Shown: positions 1 through 7,458 of the stretch, piece after piece | Position numbering within the stretch: position 1 is the stretch's first letter | Layout of the letters: every line of letters begins with the position of its first letter | Origin: Variovorax fucosicus | GTDB lineage: Bacteria > Pseudomonadota > Gammaproteobacteria > Burkholderiales > Burkholderiaceae_C | NCBI RefSeq assembly: GCF_030316825.1 | Contig: NZ_JASZYU010000001.1 | Span: forward strand, 620,001 to 684,000 | DNA: 64,000 nt | Direction of reading: 5' to 3' | Translations under genes and position numbers: made by a program | The notes under the pieces: model-generated | Seen by the model: only the letters and a program-made list of their open reading frames with translations | Databases searched by the model: none | What the model was told of the DNA's origin: nothing

Positions 1-502
1 CGCCCGCAAGGTACTGCGCAGCGTCATCGGTAAAGACCTTGTCGCTGCGGCACTCCGGCACTGGGCCCAGCAGCACTTCGGCGGGCAGCGTGCCGGTGGG
101 CGTGAAGTTGGCGTCGGCATGCAGGGGGAAGACGCCGCGCTTCGTCGGCTTGTCGCAGGCGGCCGCGCAAAACACGAAACGCACGCGTGATCCGGCCTGG
201 ATACGAAGCGAGGTGCCGCATCCGATGACGGCGCCCGCCTGGGGACCGACCACCAGCGGGGCCTCGCCGGCCGCCGTCAGGGTCAGCTCTCCCTCGACCA
301 CGACGATGGTTTCGATGTGGGGATAGCTTGCGACGTCGAGCTCGCCGATGAAGCTGGTGCGGCCCGCACTCATCGCGCCCGGCCCTTCCCACGCGATCTC
401 GCGATGCTGCGCAAAAGGATCGTCCTTGCCGAACGCCGCCCGGCGGAAGGAGGTTGAAACAGGTGCGCCGTCGACGCGATGCAGCACTAGGGCCACGGTC
501 AT
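1..502 (-). CDS. Cupin-domain protein (3' end outside window)
   Basis: Minus-strand ORF read from ATG at 502, preceded by GGAGAA five bases upstream, and open to the left edge, so the C-terminus is missing (167 codons visible). The protein begins MTVALVLHRVDG and contains a small beta-barrel-like stretch rich in Gly, Val and Ile, with the pattern YPHIETIVVVEGELTLTA followed by a GPQAGAVIG turn. This resembles cupin_3/DUF861-type single-domain cupins. It lies 42 bases after the aldehyde dehydrogenase stop in the same direction, so it is probably co-transcribed with it. No substrate can be assigned; many such cupins bind a metal and act on small organic acids or amines. Fold assignment is moderate, function unknown. 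Confidence 0.6.
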   Translation of the reverse strand, partial: MTVALVLHRVDGAPVSTSFRRAAFGKDDPFAQHREIAWEGPGAMSAGRTSFIGELDVASYPHIETIVVVEGELTLTAAGEAPLVVGPQAGAVIGCGTSLRIQAGSRVRFVFCAAACDKPTKRGVFPLHADANFTPTGTLPAEVLLGPVPECRSDKVFTDDAAQYLAG

Positions 503-544
503 GATTTCTCCTGCGCGTTGCGCGATGGTTTCAATGAAAGCGTG

Positions 545-2107
545 TCAGTCGGTACCGGGTGCCGAGGCATGCTGGAAGCCAAGAATGGCTTTGGTTTCCA
601 GGTACTCCTCGAGACCTTCTATTCCGTATTCGCGGCCGTTTCCCGAGCGCTTGTAGCCACCGAACGGGGCATGAGGATTCCAGGCCGGATAGTTGATGTG
701 CACCTGGCCGGAGCGGATGCGCGCCGCAACGGCGCGCGCCGCGCCAAGGTCCTGGCCTTGCACATGGGCGCCCAGGCCGTAGACGGTGTCGTTGGCAATC
801 TCCACAGCCTCGTCCACGCTGTCGTAGGGGATCAACGCGAGCACCGGCCCGAAGATCTCCTCCTGCGCGATCTGCATCCGGGAGTGCACCGCGCTGAAGA
901 TGGTCGGGCGGCAGTAGAAGCCGCGGCTCAAGGCCTCTGGCCGTCCCAAGCCGCCACAAAGGAGCTGCGCGCCTTCGGCGATGCCGATGCCGATCATTTC
1001 CTGCACGCGATTGAACTGCGCGCGATTGGCCACCGGGCCGTGCGTGGTCTGCTGCGAACGCGGATCGCCCACGACGATGCTGGCTGCCGCTTCGAGCGCG
1101 ATCCGTTCAACTTCCTGGAGGCGCTCGCGGGGCACGATCATGCGAGTCGGGGCGCTGCAGGATTGGCCGACATTGCGGAAGGCGGCCGCTACGCCCTTGG
1201 GGATGGCTAGAGCGAGGTCCGCATCCGGCAGGACGAGGTTGGGCGATTTGCCGCCGAGTTCCTGCGCCACACGCTTCACCGTGGGAGCGGCGGCCTGAGC
1301 CACCAGGACGCCGGCCCTCGTCGAACCGGTGAACGAGATCATGTCCACGTCCGGATGCTCCGCCAAGGCAGCGCCCACCTCCGGTCCGCTGCCATTCACC
1401 AGGTTGAACACACCCGGCGGAATGCCCGCGTCGTGCATTACTTCGGCAAAGAGCAAGGCGCTCAGGGGCGACAGCTCGCTGGGTTTCAGTACGACCGTAC
1501 ATCCCGCTGCCAGGGCGGCGCCGACCTTGGCTGTGATCTGGTAGAGCGGCCAGTTCCAGGGGGTGATCAGGCCGCACACGCCGATGGCCTCGCGCACGAT
1601 GGCCATGTCGCCCCGATGGGTAACGAACGCATAACTGCGCGCATTCTCACTGGCCACGCGAATGTGCTCCGCTGCAGACGGCACCTGCGTGCTGCGCGCA
1701 AAGCCGATGGCAGCGCCCATCTCCAGCGAGATCGCCTGGGCGAACAGTTCTGCGCGCTCCAGGATCAGGGCGTGAACGCGATCCAGAAGCAAGGCCCGGC
1801 TCTGGGCGGAGCTCACGGACCAGGTGGTGAAAGCGCGCCGCGCGGCGGCCACCGCCGTGGCCACGTCTTGCGCGGTTCCCAGCGCGATCTCTGCGACAGG
1901 CTCCTCCGTCGACGGATCGATGACAGAGGCTTGATCTTGCCCCCCAGGCACGACCCACTCGCCGCCAATGAACATGCGATCCAGGCGGCCAGCGCTCCTG
2001 AGGTGCTCGATGACGGAGTCGGCCTTCTGGAAAAGACCTGAGGGTTGCTCATTGCCATCCATAAAGGCGTGGCCACGGAGGTTTGGTAATACGGTGGTGG
2101 GCGTCAT
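545..2107 (-). CDS. NAD(P)-dependent aldehyde dehydrogenase
   Basis: A 520-residue aldehyde dehydrogenase, oxidising an aldehyde or semialdehyde to the acid in the cytoplasm. The catalytic pair is present: Glu283 in QELGGKSP and Cys317 in VGQSCSAP, 34 residues apart as usual in the family; the FTGSTRAG cofactor loop is also visible. The family core starts at MFIGGEWV, so this protein has an N-terminal extension of about 45 residues. I chose ATG at 2107; a TTG at 2140 and a later ATG are possible. A 38-bp sequence 89 bp upstream recurs before the aminotransferase gene. With that enzyme and the Lrp regulator between them, a transaminase plus semialdehyde dehydrogenase route (beta-alanine, GABA or another omega-amine) is likely; the substrate is inferred. 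Confidence 0.85.
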   Translation of the reverse strand: MTPTTVLPNLRGHAFMDGNEQPSGLFQKADSVIEHLRSAGRLDRMFIGGEWVVPGGQDQASVIDPSTEEPVAEIALGTAQDVATAVAAARRAFTTWSVSSAQSRALLLDRVHALILERAELFAQAISLEMGAAIGFARSTQVPSAAEHIRVASENARSYAFVTHRGDMAIVREAIGVCGLITPWNWPLYQITAKVGAALAAGCTVVLKPSELSPLSALLFAEVMHDAGIPPGVFNLVNGSGPEVGAALAEHPDVDMISFTGSTRAGVLVAQAAAPTVKRVAQELGGKSPNLVLPDADLALAIPKGVAAAFRNVGQSCSAPTRMIVPRERLQEVERIALEAAASIVVGDPRSQQTTHGPVANRAQFNRVQEMIGIGIAEGAQLLCGGLGRPEALSRGFYCRPTIFSAVHSRMQIAQEEIFGPVLALIPYDSVDEAVEIANDTVYGLGAHVQGQDLGAARAVAARIRSGQVHINYPAWNPHAPFGGYKRSGNGREYGIEGLEEYLETKAILGFQHASAPGTD

Positions 2108-2195
2108 GATGGGGCGGAGGTCGGGGCTTTCGATGTCCAAAAGTCTAGGCTGCGCCCCCCTCGCGTCGGTGCTTCAATGAGGGTCTTGCATAAAG

Positions 2196-2233
2196 CAGGC
2201 TGCGGTTGTGCGACTCGCTACAGCAGATCCTGC
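2196..2233 (-). promoter_or_regulatory. Shared 38-bp upstream element, copy 1 (aldehyde dehydrogenase)
   Basis: Identical to the copy at 4362-4399 in 32 of 38 positions, without gaps. The common blocks are CAGGCTGCGGTT at one end and ACAGCA with ATCCTGC at the other, so the ends form an inverted GCAGG/CCTGC pair. It lies 89 bp before the aldehyde dehydrogenase start, in the same orientation and nearly the same distance as copy 2 from the aminotransferase. It is best explained as the operator of the Lrp-type regulator encoded between the two genes. Confidence 0.6.
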
Positions 2234-2250
2234 CGTCGTGCTTACGGCAG
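2230..2250. other. 7-bp stem-loop downstream of the Lrp gene
   Basis: CTGCCGT and ACGGCAG form a perfect 7-bp stem with a 7-base loop, 47 bases past the stop of the Lrp-type gene. There is no T-run on either side, so it is at most a weak or Rho-assisted end signal. It overlaps the end of the shared upstream element by four bases. Confidence 0.3.
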
Positions 2251-2297
2251 AGGCCTTCACTCGGACGCACCCGACCGTTGCGTCCGCGCCGGCCGGG

Positions 2298-2792
2298 TCA
2301 GCGCGGGTGGGGAAACAGCCGCTCGATCGGGCAGTGCGTCTTGATGAACGGCGACTTGATGACGATGTAGCTGAAGTATTTGGCGATGCCGATGTTGCGT
2401 TCGAGCAGTTCCTCGATCACTTCCTGGTAGTGGTTCACGCCGCGCGTGAGGAAGCGAAGGAGGTAGTCGTAGCCGCCGCTGACCAGGTGGCATTCGAGCA
2501 CCTCGTCGACCTCGCGGATGGCGGTTTCGAAACGCACGAAATCCTCGCGGTGGTGGTCGGACAGCGTGACCTCGGTGAAGACGGTCAGCGTGTCGCCGAG
2601 CTTCTCGAGCCGCAGGTGCGCGCCGTAGCCGGCGATGTAGCCTGCCTGCTCCAGCCGCTTGACGCGGATCAGGCAGGGGCTGGGCGAGAGGCCCACCGCG
2701 TCCGCCAGATCCACATTGGTCATGCGCCCGTTGCGCTGCAGCTGGGCCAGGATGCGCAGGTCGAGCCGGTCGATCTTGAAAGCTTCTGACAT
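2298..2792 (-). CDS. Lrp/AsnC-family transcriptional regulator
   Basis: A 164-residue feast/famine regulator. The N-terminal winged helix-turn-helix (about 5-60) reads LDLRILAQLQRNGRMTNVDL followed by VGLSPSPCLIRVKRLEQAG, the typical Lrp pattern; the rest is the RAM ligand-binding domain with GGYDYLLRF. ATG at 2792 gives the standard N-terminus; an in-frame TTG at 2804 is less likely. It sits between an aldehyde dehydrogenase and a class III aminotransferase, all on the minus strand, 65 bp after the aminotransferase. Both enzyme genes carry a shared 38-bp upstream element, which makes them its probable targets. The effector is probably the amino acid or amine they degrade (inference). Confidence 0.9.
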   Translation of the reverse strand: MSEAFKIDRLDLRILAQLQRNGRMTNVDLADAVGLSPSPCLIRVKRLEQAGYIAGYGAHLRLEKLGDTLTVFTEVTLSDHHREDFVRFETAIREVDEVLECHLVSGGYDYLLRFLTRGVNHYQEVIEELLERNIGIAKYFSYIVIKSPFIKTHCPIERLFPHPR

Positions 2793-2857
2793 GACGGTGC
2801 CCAAAACGAAGAGAGGTCGATTCTGCGTCGCCGGAGAAGGTTGGTCGGCGCTTTCGT

Positions 2858-4261
2858 TCAGGCTGCCAGTGCAGCCCGCACATCGGGCGCGTCGAGCACT
2901 TCGTCGAGCGTCTTCTTCAGGCGCGCAAACATCTGGGCGAACTCGTCTTCCGTGAACGTGAGCGCGGGCGCGAAACCGAGGATGTGGTCACCGAACGAGC
3001 GGAACACCAGGCCGTTCCTGTAGCCGGTCGCGAAGATCCTGTCGGACAGGCCGAGCGCTGCATCGAAGCCGCGCTTGCTGGCCTTGTCGCTGACCAGCTC
3101 CAGCGCGCCCAGCAGGCCGCGATGCCGCGCATCGCCCACCAGCGGATGTGCGCGCAGCGCGTCGAGGCCGGCCGCGAAATGGGCCGCGCCGCGCTGGCCG
3201 TTGGCGAGCACGCCGCCTTCCTGGTAGAGCCGCAGCACCTCGAGCGCAACGGCAGCGCCGACCGGGTGCGCCGAGTAGGTGGCGCCGTGGCCGATCGGCG
3301 CGCCGGCCGGGGCGCCATCGGCGATGCCGGCATAGACCTTGTCGCTCATCATGGTCGCGCCCATCGGCACGTAGCCGGAGGTCAGGCCCTTGGCCATGGT
3401 CATCAGGTCGGGTTCCACACCTTCGGCCTCGCACGCGAACATCGGGCCGGTGCGGCCGAAGCCGGTGATGACCTCGTCGACGACGAACAGGATGTCGAGT
3501 TCGCGCGTGGCATCGCGCATGGCCTTCAGCCAGCCCTTGGGCGGCACGATGACGCCGCCCGAGCCCTGGATCGGCTCGCAGAAGAAGGCGGCCACGTTCT
3601 CGGCGCCCAACTCGGCCACCTTGGCGCGCAGCGACGCGACCGACGCGGCGATCAGCGCCTGCGGGTCGGCACCGTCCGCATGGCGGTAGGGATTGGGCGA
3701 GGGAATGTAGTGCTGCGTGGGCAGTGGCAGATCGAAGCCGCGGTGGAAAACCGGCAGCGCAGTCAGCCCCGCCCCGGTGGACGACGAGCCGTGGTAGCCG
3801 CGCTCCAGCGCGATGAAGTGCTTCTTCGACGGCTTTCCGATCGCGTTGTAGTACTGCACGATGAAGCGCACCGCGGCGTCAACGGCTTCGGAGCCGCCGA
3901 GCGTCAGGTAGACCCGGGTGAGAGAAGCGGGCGCGATCTGCACCAGCTTTTCGGCGAGGCGGATGGCCGGCTCGCTGCTGAAATGAAAGTAGCCGGTGGC
4001 GTAGGGCAGCCGGCGCATCTGCTCGGTGGCCGCCTGCACCACGCTCTCCTGGCCGTAGCCCACGTTCACGCACCAGAGGCCAGCGAAGGCATCCAGCAGT
4101 TCGTGGCCGCTCGCATCGGTCAGCCATGCGCCGCGGGCCGAGGCCAGCACGGTCGGGCCGCGCTGCTCATGCACGCGCCATGGCGAGACGGGATGGATCA
4201 GGTGGGCGCGGTCGATCGCGTCGAGCGCGGCTTGGTTGGGCAATGCGGTGGGGTGCGTCAT
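2858..4261 (-). CDS. Class III (omega-amino acid:pyruvate type) aminotransferase
   Basis: A 467-residue PLP enzyme that moves an amino group from an omega-amino acid or amine to a keto acid, usually pyruvate. The PLP region is clear: VVDEVITGFGRTGPMFACE, then Lys291 in TMAKGLTSGYVPMGA as the Schiff-base lysine. ATG at 4261 fits the family N-terminus. It shares a direction and a 38-bp upstream element with the aldehyde dehydrogenase at 545-2107, and the Lrp-type gene lies between, so the set probably converts one amine to its semialdehyde and then to the acid. The exact substrate (beta-alanine, GABA, a diamine or taurine) cannot be read from the sequence. Confidence 0.88.
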   Translation of the reverse strand: MTHPTALPNQAALDAIDRAHLIHPVSPWRVHEQRGPTVLASARGAWLTDASGHELLDAFAGLWCVNVGYGQESVVQAATEQMRRLPYATGYFHFSSEPAIRLAEKLVQIAPASLTRVYLTLGGSEAVDAAVRFIVQYYNAIGKPSKKHFIALERGYHGSSSTGAGLTALPVFHRGFDLPLPTQHYIPSPNPYRHADGADPQALIAASVASLRAKVAELGAENVAAFFCEPIQGSGGVIVPPKGWLKAMRDATRELDILFVVDEVITGFGRTGPMFACEAEGVEPDLMTMAKGLTSGYVPMGATMMSDKVYAGIADGAPAGAPIGHGATYSAHPVGAAVALEVLRLYQEGGVLANGQRGAAHFAAGLDALRAHPLVGDARHRGLLGALELVSDKASKRGFDAALGLSDRIFATGYRNGLVFRSFGDHILGFAPALTFTEDEFAQMFARLKKTLDEVLDAPDVRAALAA

Positions 4262-4361
4262 GGCGGTGTCGGATGGAGTGAGAGCGAAACAAGCTTTCAA
4301 TGCCCCTAGCGTAGGACGCGTGGCGCATGGCGTGGTGCTGCTTTGGGGCCGTCGCGCAATC

Positions 4362-4399
4362 CAGGCTGCGGTTCTGCGCGCCGCCACAGCACATCCTGC
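4362..4399 (-). promoter_or_regulatory. Shared 38-bp upstream element, copy 2 (aminotransferase)
   Basis: Second copy of the element at 2196-2233, 32 of 38 positions identical, 101 bp before the aminotransferase start. Closer to each gene both regions also share an ATCGAAAGC/ATTGAAAGC stretch (2126-2134 and 4293-4301), so more of the promoter may be conserved. It is a probable binding site for the neighbouring Lrp-type regulator. Confidence 0.6.
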
Positions 4400-4405
4400 T
4401 GGCGC

Positions 4406-5338
4406 TCAGTAGCCCCGACCGCGGTCGACCAGGCCGACCATCGGCTCGCCGGCTTCGAAGCGGCGCAGGTTGTCGAGCACCGCCTCGGCTGCGCTCAGCG
4501 GCTGCGTCATGCTCGCGATATGCGGTGTGAGCTGGATGTTCGGATGGCGCCAGAACGCGTGCGCCGCAGGCAGCGGCTCCGGGTCGGTCACATCAAGCAC
4601 AGCCTCGCTGATCTGCCCGCTGTCGAGCGCGGACAACAGGTCGGCATCGACCAGCTGCGGCCCGCGGCCGACCTGCACCAGCCCGGCGCCCTTGGGCAGC
4701 ATCGAGAACAGCCGCGCGTCGAGAAAGGCACGGGTCGAATCGGTCAACGGCAACAGGCACACCAGGATGTCGGTGCGCGCGAGAAAGCCGGGCAGTTCAT
4801 CCGCGCTGGCATGGCACTTCACGCCATCGACGGCATGCCGCGACCGGCTCCATCCCGCGCAGTCGAAACCCAGCCCGACCAGTTGCGCCAGCACCGCCTG
4901 GCCGAGCGACCCGAGGCCGAGCACACCAACGCGCCGTTGCCCCGCGGGCCGCACCGGCAGCGGCTGCCACACGCCCTCGGCCTGCTGGCGGCGGTAGCGC
5001 GGCATGTCGCGGTGCAGGCCGAGCACCGCGTGGGTCACGTACTCGACCATGCCGCCGACGATGCCGGGCTCGACCATGCGCACCACCGGCAGTTGCGGCG
5101 GCAGCGCGGCGAAGTCGAACTGGTCGACCCCCGCGCCGGAAGAGAACAGCACTTCGAGTCGGGGAAAGCGGGCAGACAGATCCGCCGGCGGCTCCCAGGC
5201 CGCCAGAAAGCGCACCTGCGCCGGATCGCCGATATCGGGCCAGATGCGAAAGTCGATCGCGGGTTCGCGGCGCCGGAACACCTCAGCCCACTGGCGGCCG
5301 CGCTCCGGATCGGATTTGTACAGAAAAGTGGTGTGCAT
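4406..5338 (-). CDS. D-2-hydroxyacid dehydrogenase, GhrA-like (glyoxylate/hydroxypyruvate reductase)
   Basis: A 310-residue NAD(P)H-dependent 2-ketoacid reductase, the usual length for GhrA. The cofactor motif is GVLGLGSLGQAV. The catalytic Arg is in VQVGRGPQLVD, the Glu in LDVTDPEPLP and the His in LTPHIAS. The N-terminus has the GhrA-type pattern ending in LFSSGAGVDQ. It probably reduces glyoxylate or hydroxypyruvate in the cytoplasm. The GNAT gene lies 9 bp upstream on the same strand, so the two are probably co-transcribed. The family is firm; the preferred substrate is inferred. Confidence 0.85.
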   Translation of the reverse strand: MHTTFLYKSDPERGRQWAEVFRRREPAIDFRIWPDIGDPAQVRFLAAWEPPADLSARFPRLEVLFSSGAGVDQFDFAALPPQLPVVRMVEPGIVGGMVEYVTHAVLGLHRDMPRYRRQQAEGVWQPLPVRPAGQRRVGVLGLGSLGQAVLAQLVGLGFDCAGWSRSRHAVDGVKCHASADELPGFLARTDILVCLLPLTDSTRAFLDARLFSMLPKGAGLVQVGRGPQLVDADLLSALDSGQISEAVLDVTDPEPLPAAHAFWRHPNIQLTPHIASMTQPLSAAEAVLDNLRRFEAGEPMVGLVDRGRGY

Positions 5339-5347
5339 GGTTTCAAG

Positions 5348-6226
5348 TCATCCCATCGCCTGGGTCACGATCGCGAACATGGTGGGGCCGTCCGGCGCCA
5401 CCGCGAGCGGGGTGCCGCGCACCATCGTCGTCGGCGCATCCACGCGCCGCAGGCCGACGTCTTCGAGCCATTCAGCCAGTCCGCTGGCGAAATCGATGTC
5501 GATGCGCGTGAAGTTGCCCGAACTCAAACCGACCAGATGCGCGATCAACGCCTTGGCGCCCGTGGCATCGGGCGCCACCACGGGGCCGATCAAATGCCCG
5601 CGCCCGAAGCGGCGCAGCATGGCGAAGCCCCGCGCTGCGTTGTCGTGGTCGAGCACCACACAGGCCTCGGCGCTGGCCAGCAGGTCGGCCACCAGCGCGT
5701 CGCGCGGCATGCCGCGCGCCGCCGCGTCCAGTGCGCACAGCGCCGGGGTCTCGTTGAGGCCTGCCGGCCGCAAGCGCCATTCCGGCGGAAGTTCGACCAG
5801 TGGCGCCGACAGCGCAATGCCCTGGTGCTGCCGCACTTCACCGGTGCGCACGAAGCCCAGCCGCTCATAGAGGCCCTGCCCGGCGGCGGTGGCATGCAGC
5901 AGCACGGTGTGCGCATCGAGGCCTTCGAGCAGCGCGCTCATCAACCGGTGCCCGACGCGCCGGCCCTGGCAGGCCGGAGTCACGATCACCAGGCCGATAG
6001 TCGCGTGGCGCTCGCCCCAGCGCCAGCGCTGGGCGGTGGCGACGATCTCGCCATCGCGCTCGGCGACGAAGCCTTCGGCATGCGCGAACGCCTGCTCCCA
6101 ATCGGCCGGGCGATGCGGCCAGCGCAGTTCGGCCGACAGCGCATGCGTCTGCGGCAGGTCGGCGGCGGTCATCGGTCTCAGCACCACACCGTCGGCGACG
6201 GTGACATCCTGGGTTGGGTCGGGCAT
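5348..6226 (-). CDS. GNAT-family N-acetyltransferase, probably two GNAT folds
   Basis: A 292-residue protein. The first half has the acetyl-CoA binding pattern of GNAT enzymes (VIVTPACQGRRVGHRLM, about residues 80-97) and the following LHATAAGQGLYERLGF. The second half repeats the layout more weakly, as in two-domain GNAT proteins of this length. ATG at 6226 has AGGAG with good spacing; a TTG at 6232 would leave too little room. It is followed by the GhrA-like gene 9 bp downstream. The acetyl acceptor is unknown. Confidence 0.75.
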   Translation of the reverse strand: MPDPTQDVTVADGVVLRPMTAADLPQTHALSAELRWPHRPADWEQAFAHAEGFVAERDGEIVATAQRWRWGERHATIGLVIVTPACQGRRVGHRLMSALLEGLDAHTVLLHATAAGQGLYERLGFVRTGEVRQHQGIALSAPLVELPPEWRLRPAGLNETPALCALDAAARGMPRDALVADLLASAEACVVLDHDNAARGFAMLRRFGRGHLIGPVVAPDATGAKALIAHLVGLSSGNFTRIDIDFASGLAEWLEDVGLRRVDAPTTMVRGTPLAVAPDGPTMFAIVTQAMG

Positions 6227-6761
6227 CGGCAAGCTCTCCTAGCGAACGGAAATGCGGCCCATCTTGGACGACATCGGAGCCCGGCACCAGACCGAAATCG
6301 CCCTTCGCCGCAACTTGCAAGCTTCGTCTGCCGCACGCCGGGGTTTTGCAATTCGCTGCCGTGCAGCACCCGCATACGCACACAAATGCCGCACCAACCT
6401 GCCTAGCATCGACCGCAACGCGCCGGCCGCTCCGGCGTCCCTTCACCGCCCCCTATCTCATGCAAGTCTTTGACCCTCTCAACATCCCGGCAGGCCGTCG
6501 AGGCCAACCTGTGCTTCAAAAGCGTGCAGGTCGACTTTGCCGCGATGCATTGAGGTGCATGCAAGCACGCACGGAGGCACACCGCATGCCATGCCGCCAC
6601 ACCACCCCGAAACCGCAGCTTCGATGCGCCGGGAGCTCGATTTCCCCACGACGCCGGTGCGACCGCATGCTGCAATCACTTCGTAATGAACTTGTCGCAA
6701 ATGCCCTATATGGCGGCGGCCCGCACCGGTCGGAAACCGATTTGAAAGAGGCTTGGAGACC
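6227..6761. other. 535-bp non-coding gap between GNAT gene and HAD operon
   Basis: No ORF with credible start, ribosome site and codon pattern was found on either strand. It must hold the promoters for the minus-strand GNAT gene and the plus-strand HAD operon. Visible structure: an inverted pair ACCTGTGC/GTGCAGGT (two G-T pairs) around 6508-6532, the palindromes ATGCAT (6545-6550) and TGCATGCA (6556-6563), and an 8-bp inverted repeat CCGGTGCG (6654-6661) / CGCACCGG (6722-6729). The last pair brackets the only AT-rich patch of the gap, which is the best place for the HAD promoter. Confidence 0.4.
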
Positions 6762-7427
6762 ATGACCATTCGCCCGAAGTATGTGACCTTCGACTGTTAC
6801 GGCACCCTCACCCGGTTCCGCATGAAGGAGATGGCTGCTGACCTTTTTGCCGACCGCATTCCGGCTGAACGCATGGCCGAGTTCCATGCCGACTTCACCG
6901 CCTATCGCTTCGACGAGGTGCTCGGCGCCTGGCAGCCCTACGAGGTGGTGCTGAAGAACGCGGTGCGGCGCCTCTGCAAGAAATGGAAGATCCAGTACTT
7001 CGACCTGGACGCGCAGAAGATCTACGACGCGGTACCCACCTGGAACCCGCACGATGACGTGCCGGCGGGCCTCGCCAAGGTCGCCAAGGAGATTCCGCTG
7101 GTCATCCTGTCGAACGCCTCGGACGACCAGATCCAGAAGAACGTGGCCATGCTCGGTGCGCCCTTCCATCGCGTCTACACCGCCCAGCAGGCCCAGGCGT
7201 ACAAGCCGCGTCTGCAGGCTTTCGAATACATGATCGACTCGCTGGGCTGCAACCCCGAGGACGTGCTGCACGTGTCCTCCAGCCTGCGCTACGACCTGAT
7301 GTCGGCGGACGACATGGGCATCGTCAACAAGGTCTTCGTGAACCGCGGCCATGGTCCGGGCAACCCGGGCTACCGCTACACCGAGATCAAGGACATCGGC
7401 GGCCTGCCGGGCGTCGTCGGTCTCTGA
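6762..7427 (+). CDS. HAD-superfamily hydrolase, haloacid-dehalogenase type II-like
   Basis: A 221-residue cytoplasmic HAD protein. The nucleophile motif FDCYGTLTRF is at the N-terminus, the second motif is ILSNAS, and the Lys lies in AYKPRLQAF. It resembles L-2-haloacid dehalogenases, but the stretch corresponding to their SSN..D active-site motif reads SSSLRYDL, so the usual Asn is Ser and the spacing differs. Dehalogenation should therefore not be assumed; a phosphatase or other hydrolase is possible. ATG at 6762 is preferred; the in-frame TTG at 6753 lies inside the ribosome site. It is the first gene of an operon with an FAD oxidase, a peptide-type ABC transporter and two dehydrogenases. 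Confidence 0.75.
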   Translation: MTIRPKYVTFDCYGTLTRFRMKEMAADLFADRIPAERMAEFHADFTAYRFDEVLGAWQPYEVVLKNAVRRLCKKWKIQYFDLDAQKIYDAVPTWNPHDDVPAGLAKVAKEIPLVILSNASDDQIQKNVAMLGAPFHRVYTAQQAQAYKPRLQAFEYMIDSLGCNPEDVLHVSSSLRYDLMSADDMGIVNKVFVNRGHGPGNPGYRYTEIKDIGGLPGVVGL

Positions 7428-7458
7428 TCTCCCGCGACTTGCCAAATCTCACCACGCC

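Noticed and set aside
545..2140. TTG at 2140 as start of the aldehyde dehydrogenase
   Set aside because: No ribosome site, and the extra residues fall in the promoter region that resembles that of the aminotransferase.
3148..4309. Long plus-strand ORFs opposite the aminotransferase
   Set aside because: These are shadows of the minus-strand gene: Arg/Ala/His-rich, no domain motifs, no ribosome sites.
6345..6370. Sigma-54 promoter before the GNAT gene
   Set aside because: The GG to GC spacing is nine bases, one short of the fixed ten needed.
4343..6406. 687-codon plus-strand ORF opposite the GhrA-like and GNAT genes
   Set aside because: The minus-strand frames have clear family motifs; the plus frame is a His/Arg/Gln-rich mirror of GC-rich codons.
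6508..6532. ACCTGTGC/GTGCAGGT stem as a terminator or riboswitch
   Set aside because: Two G-T pairs, no U-run, and no known riboswitch core in the region.
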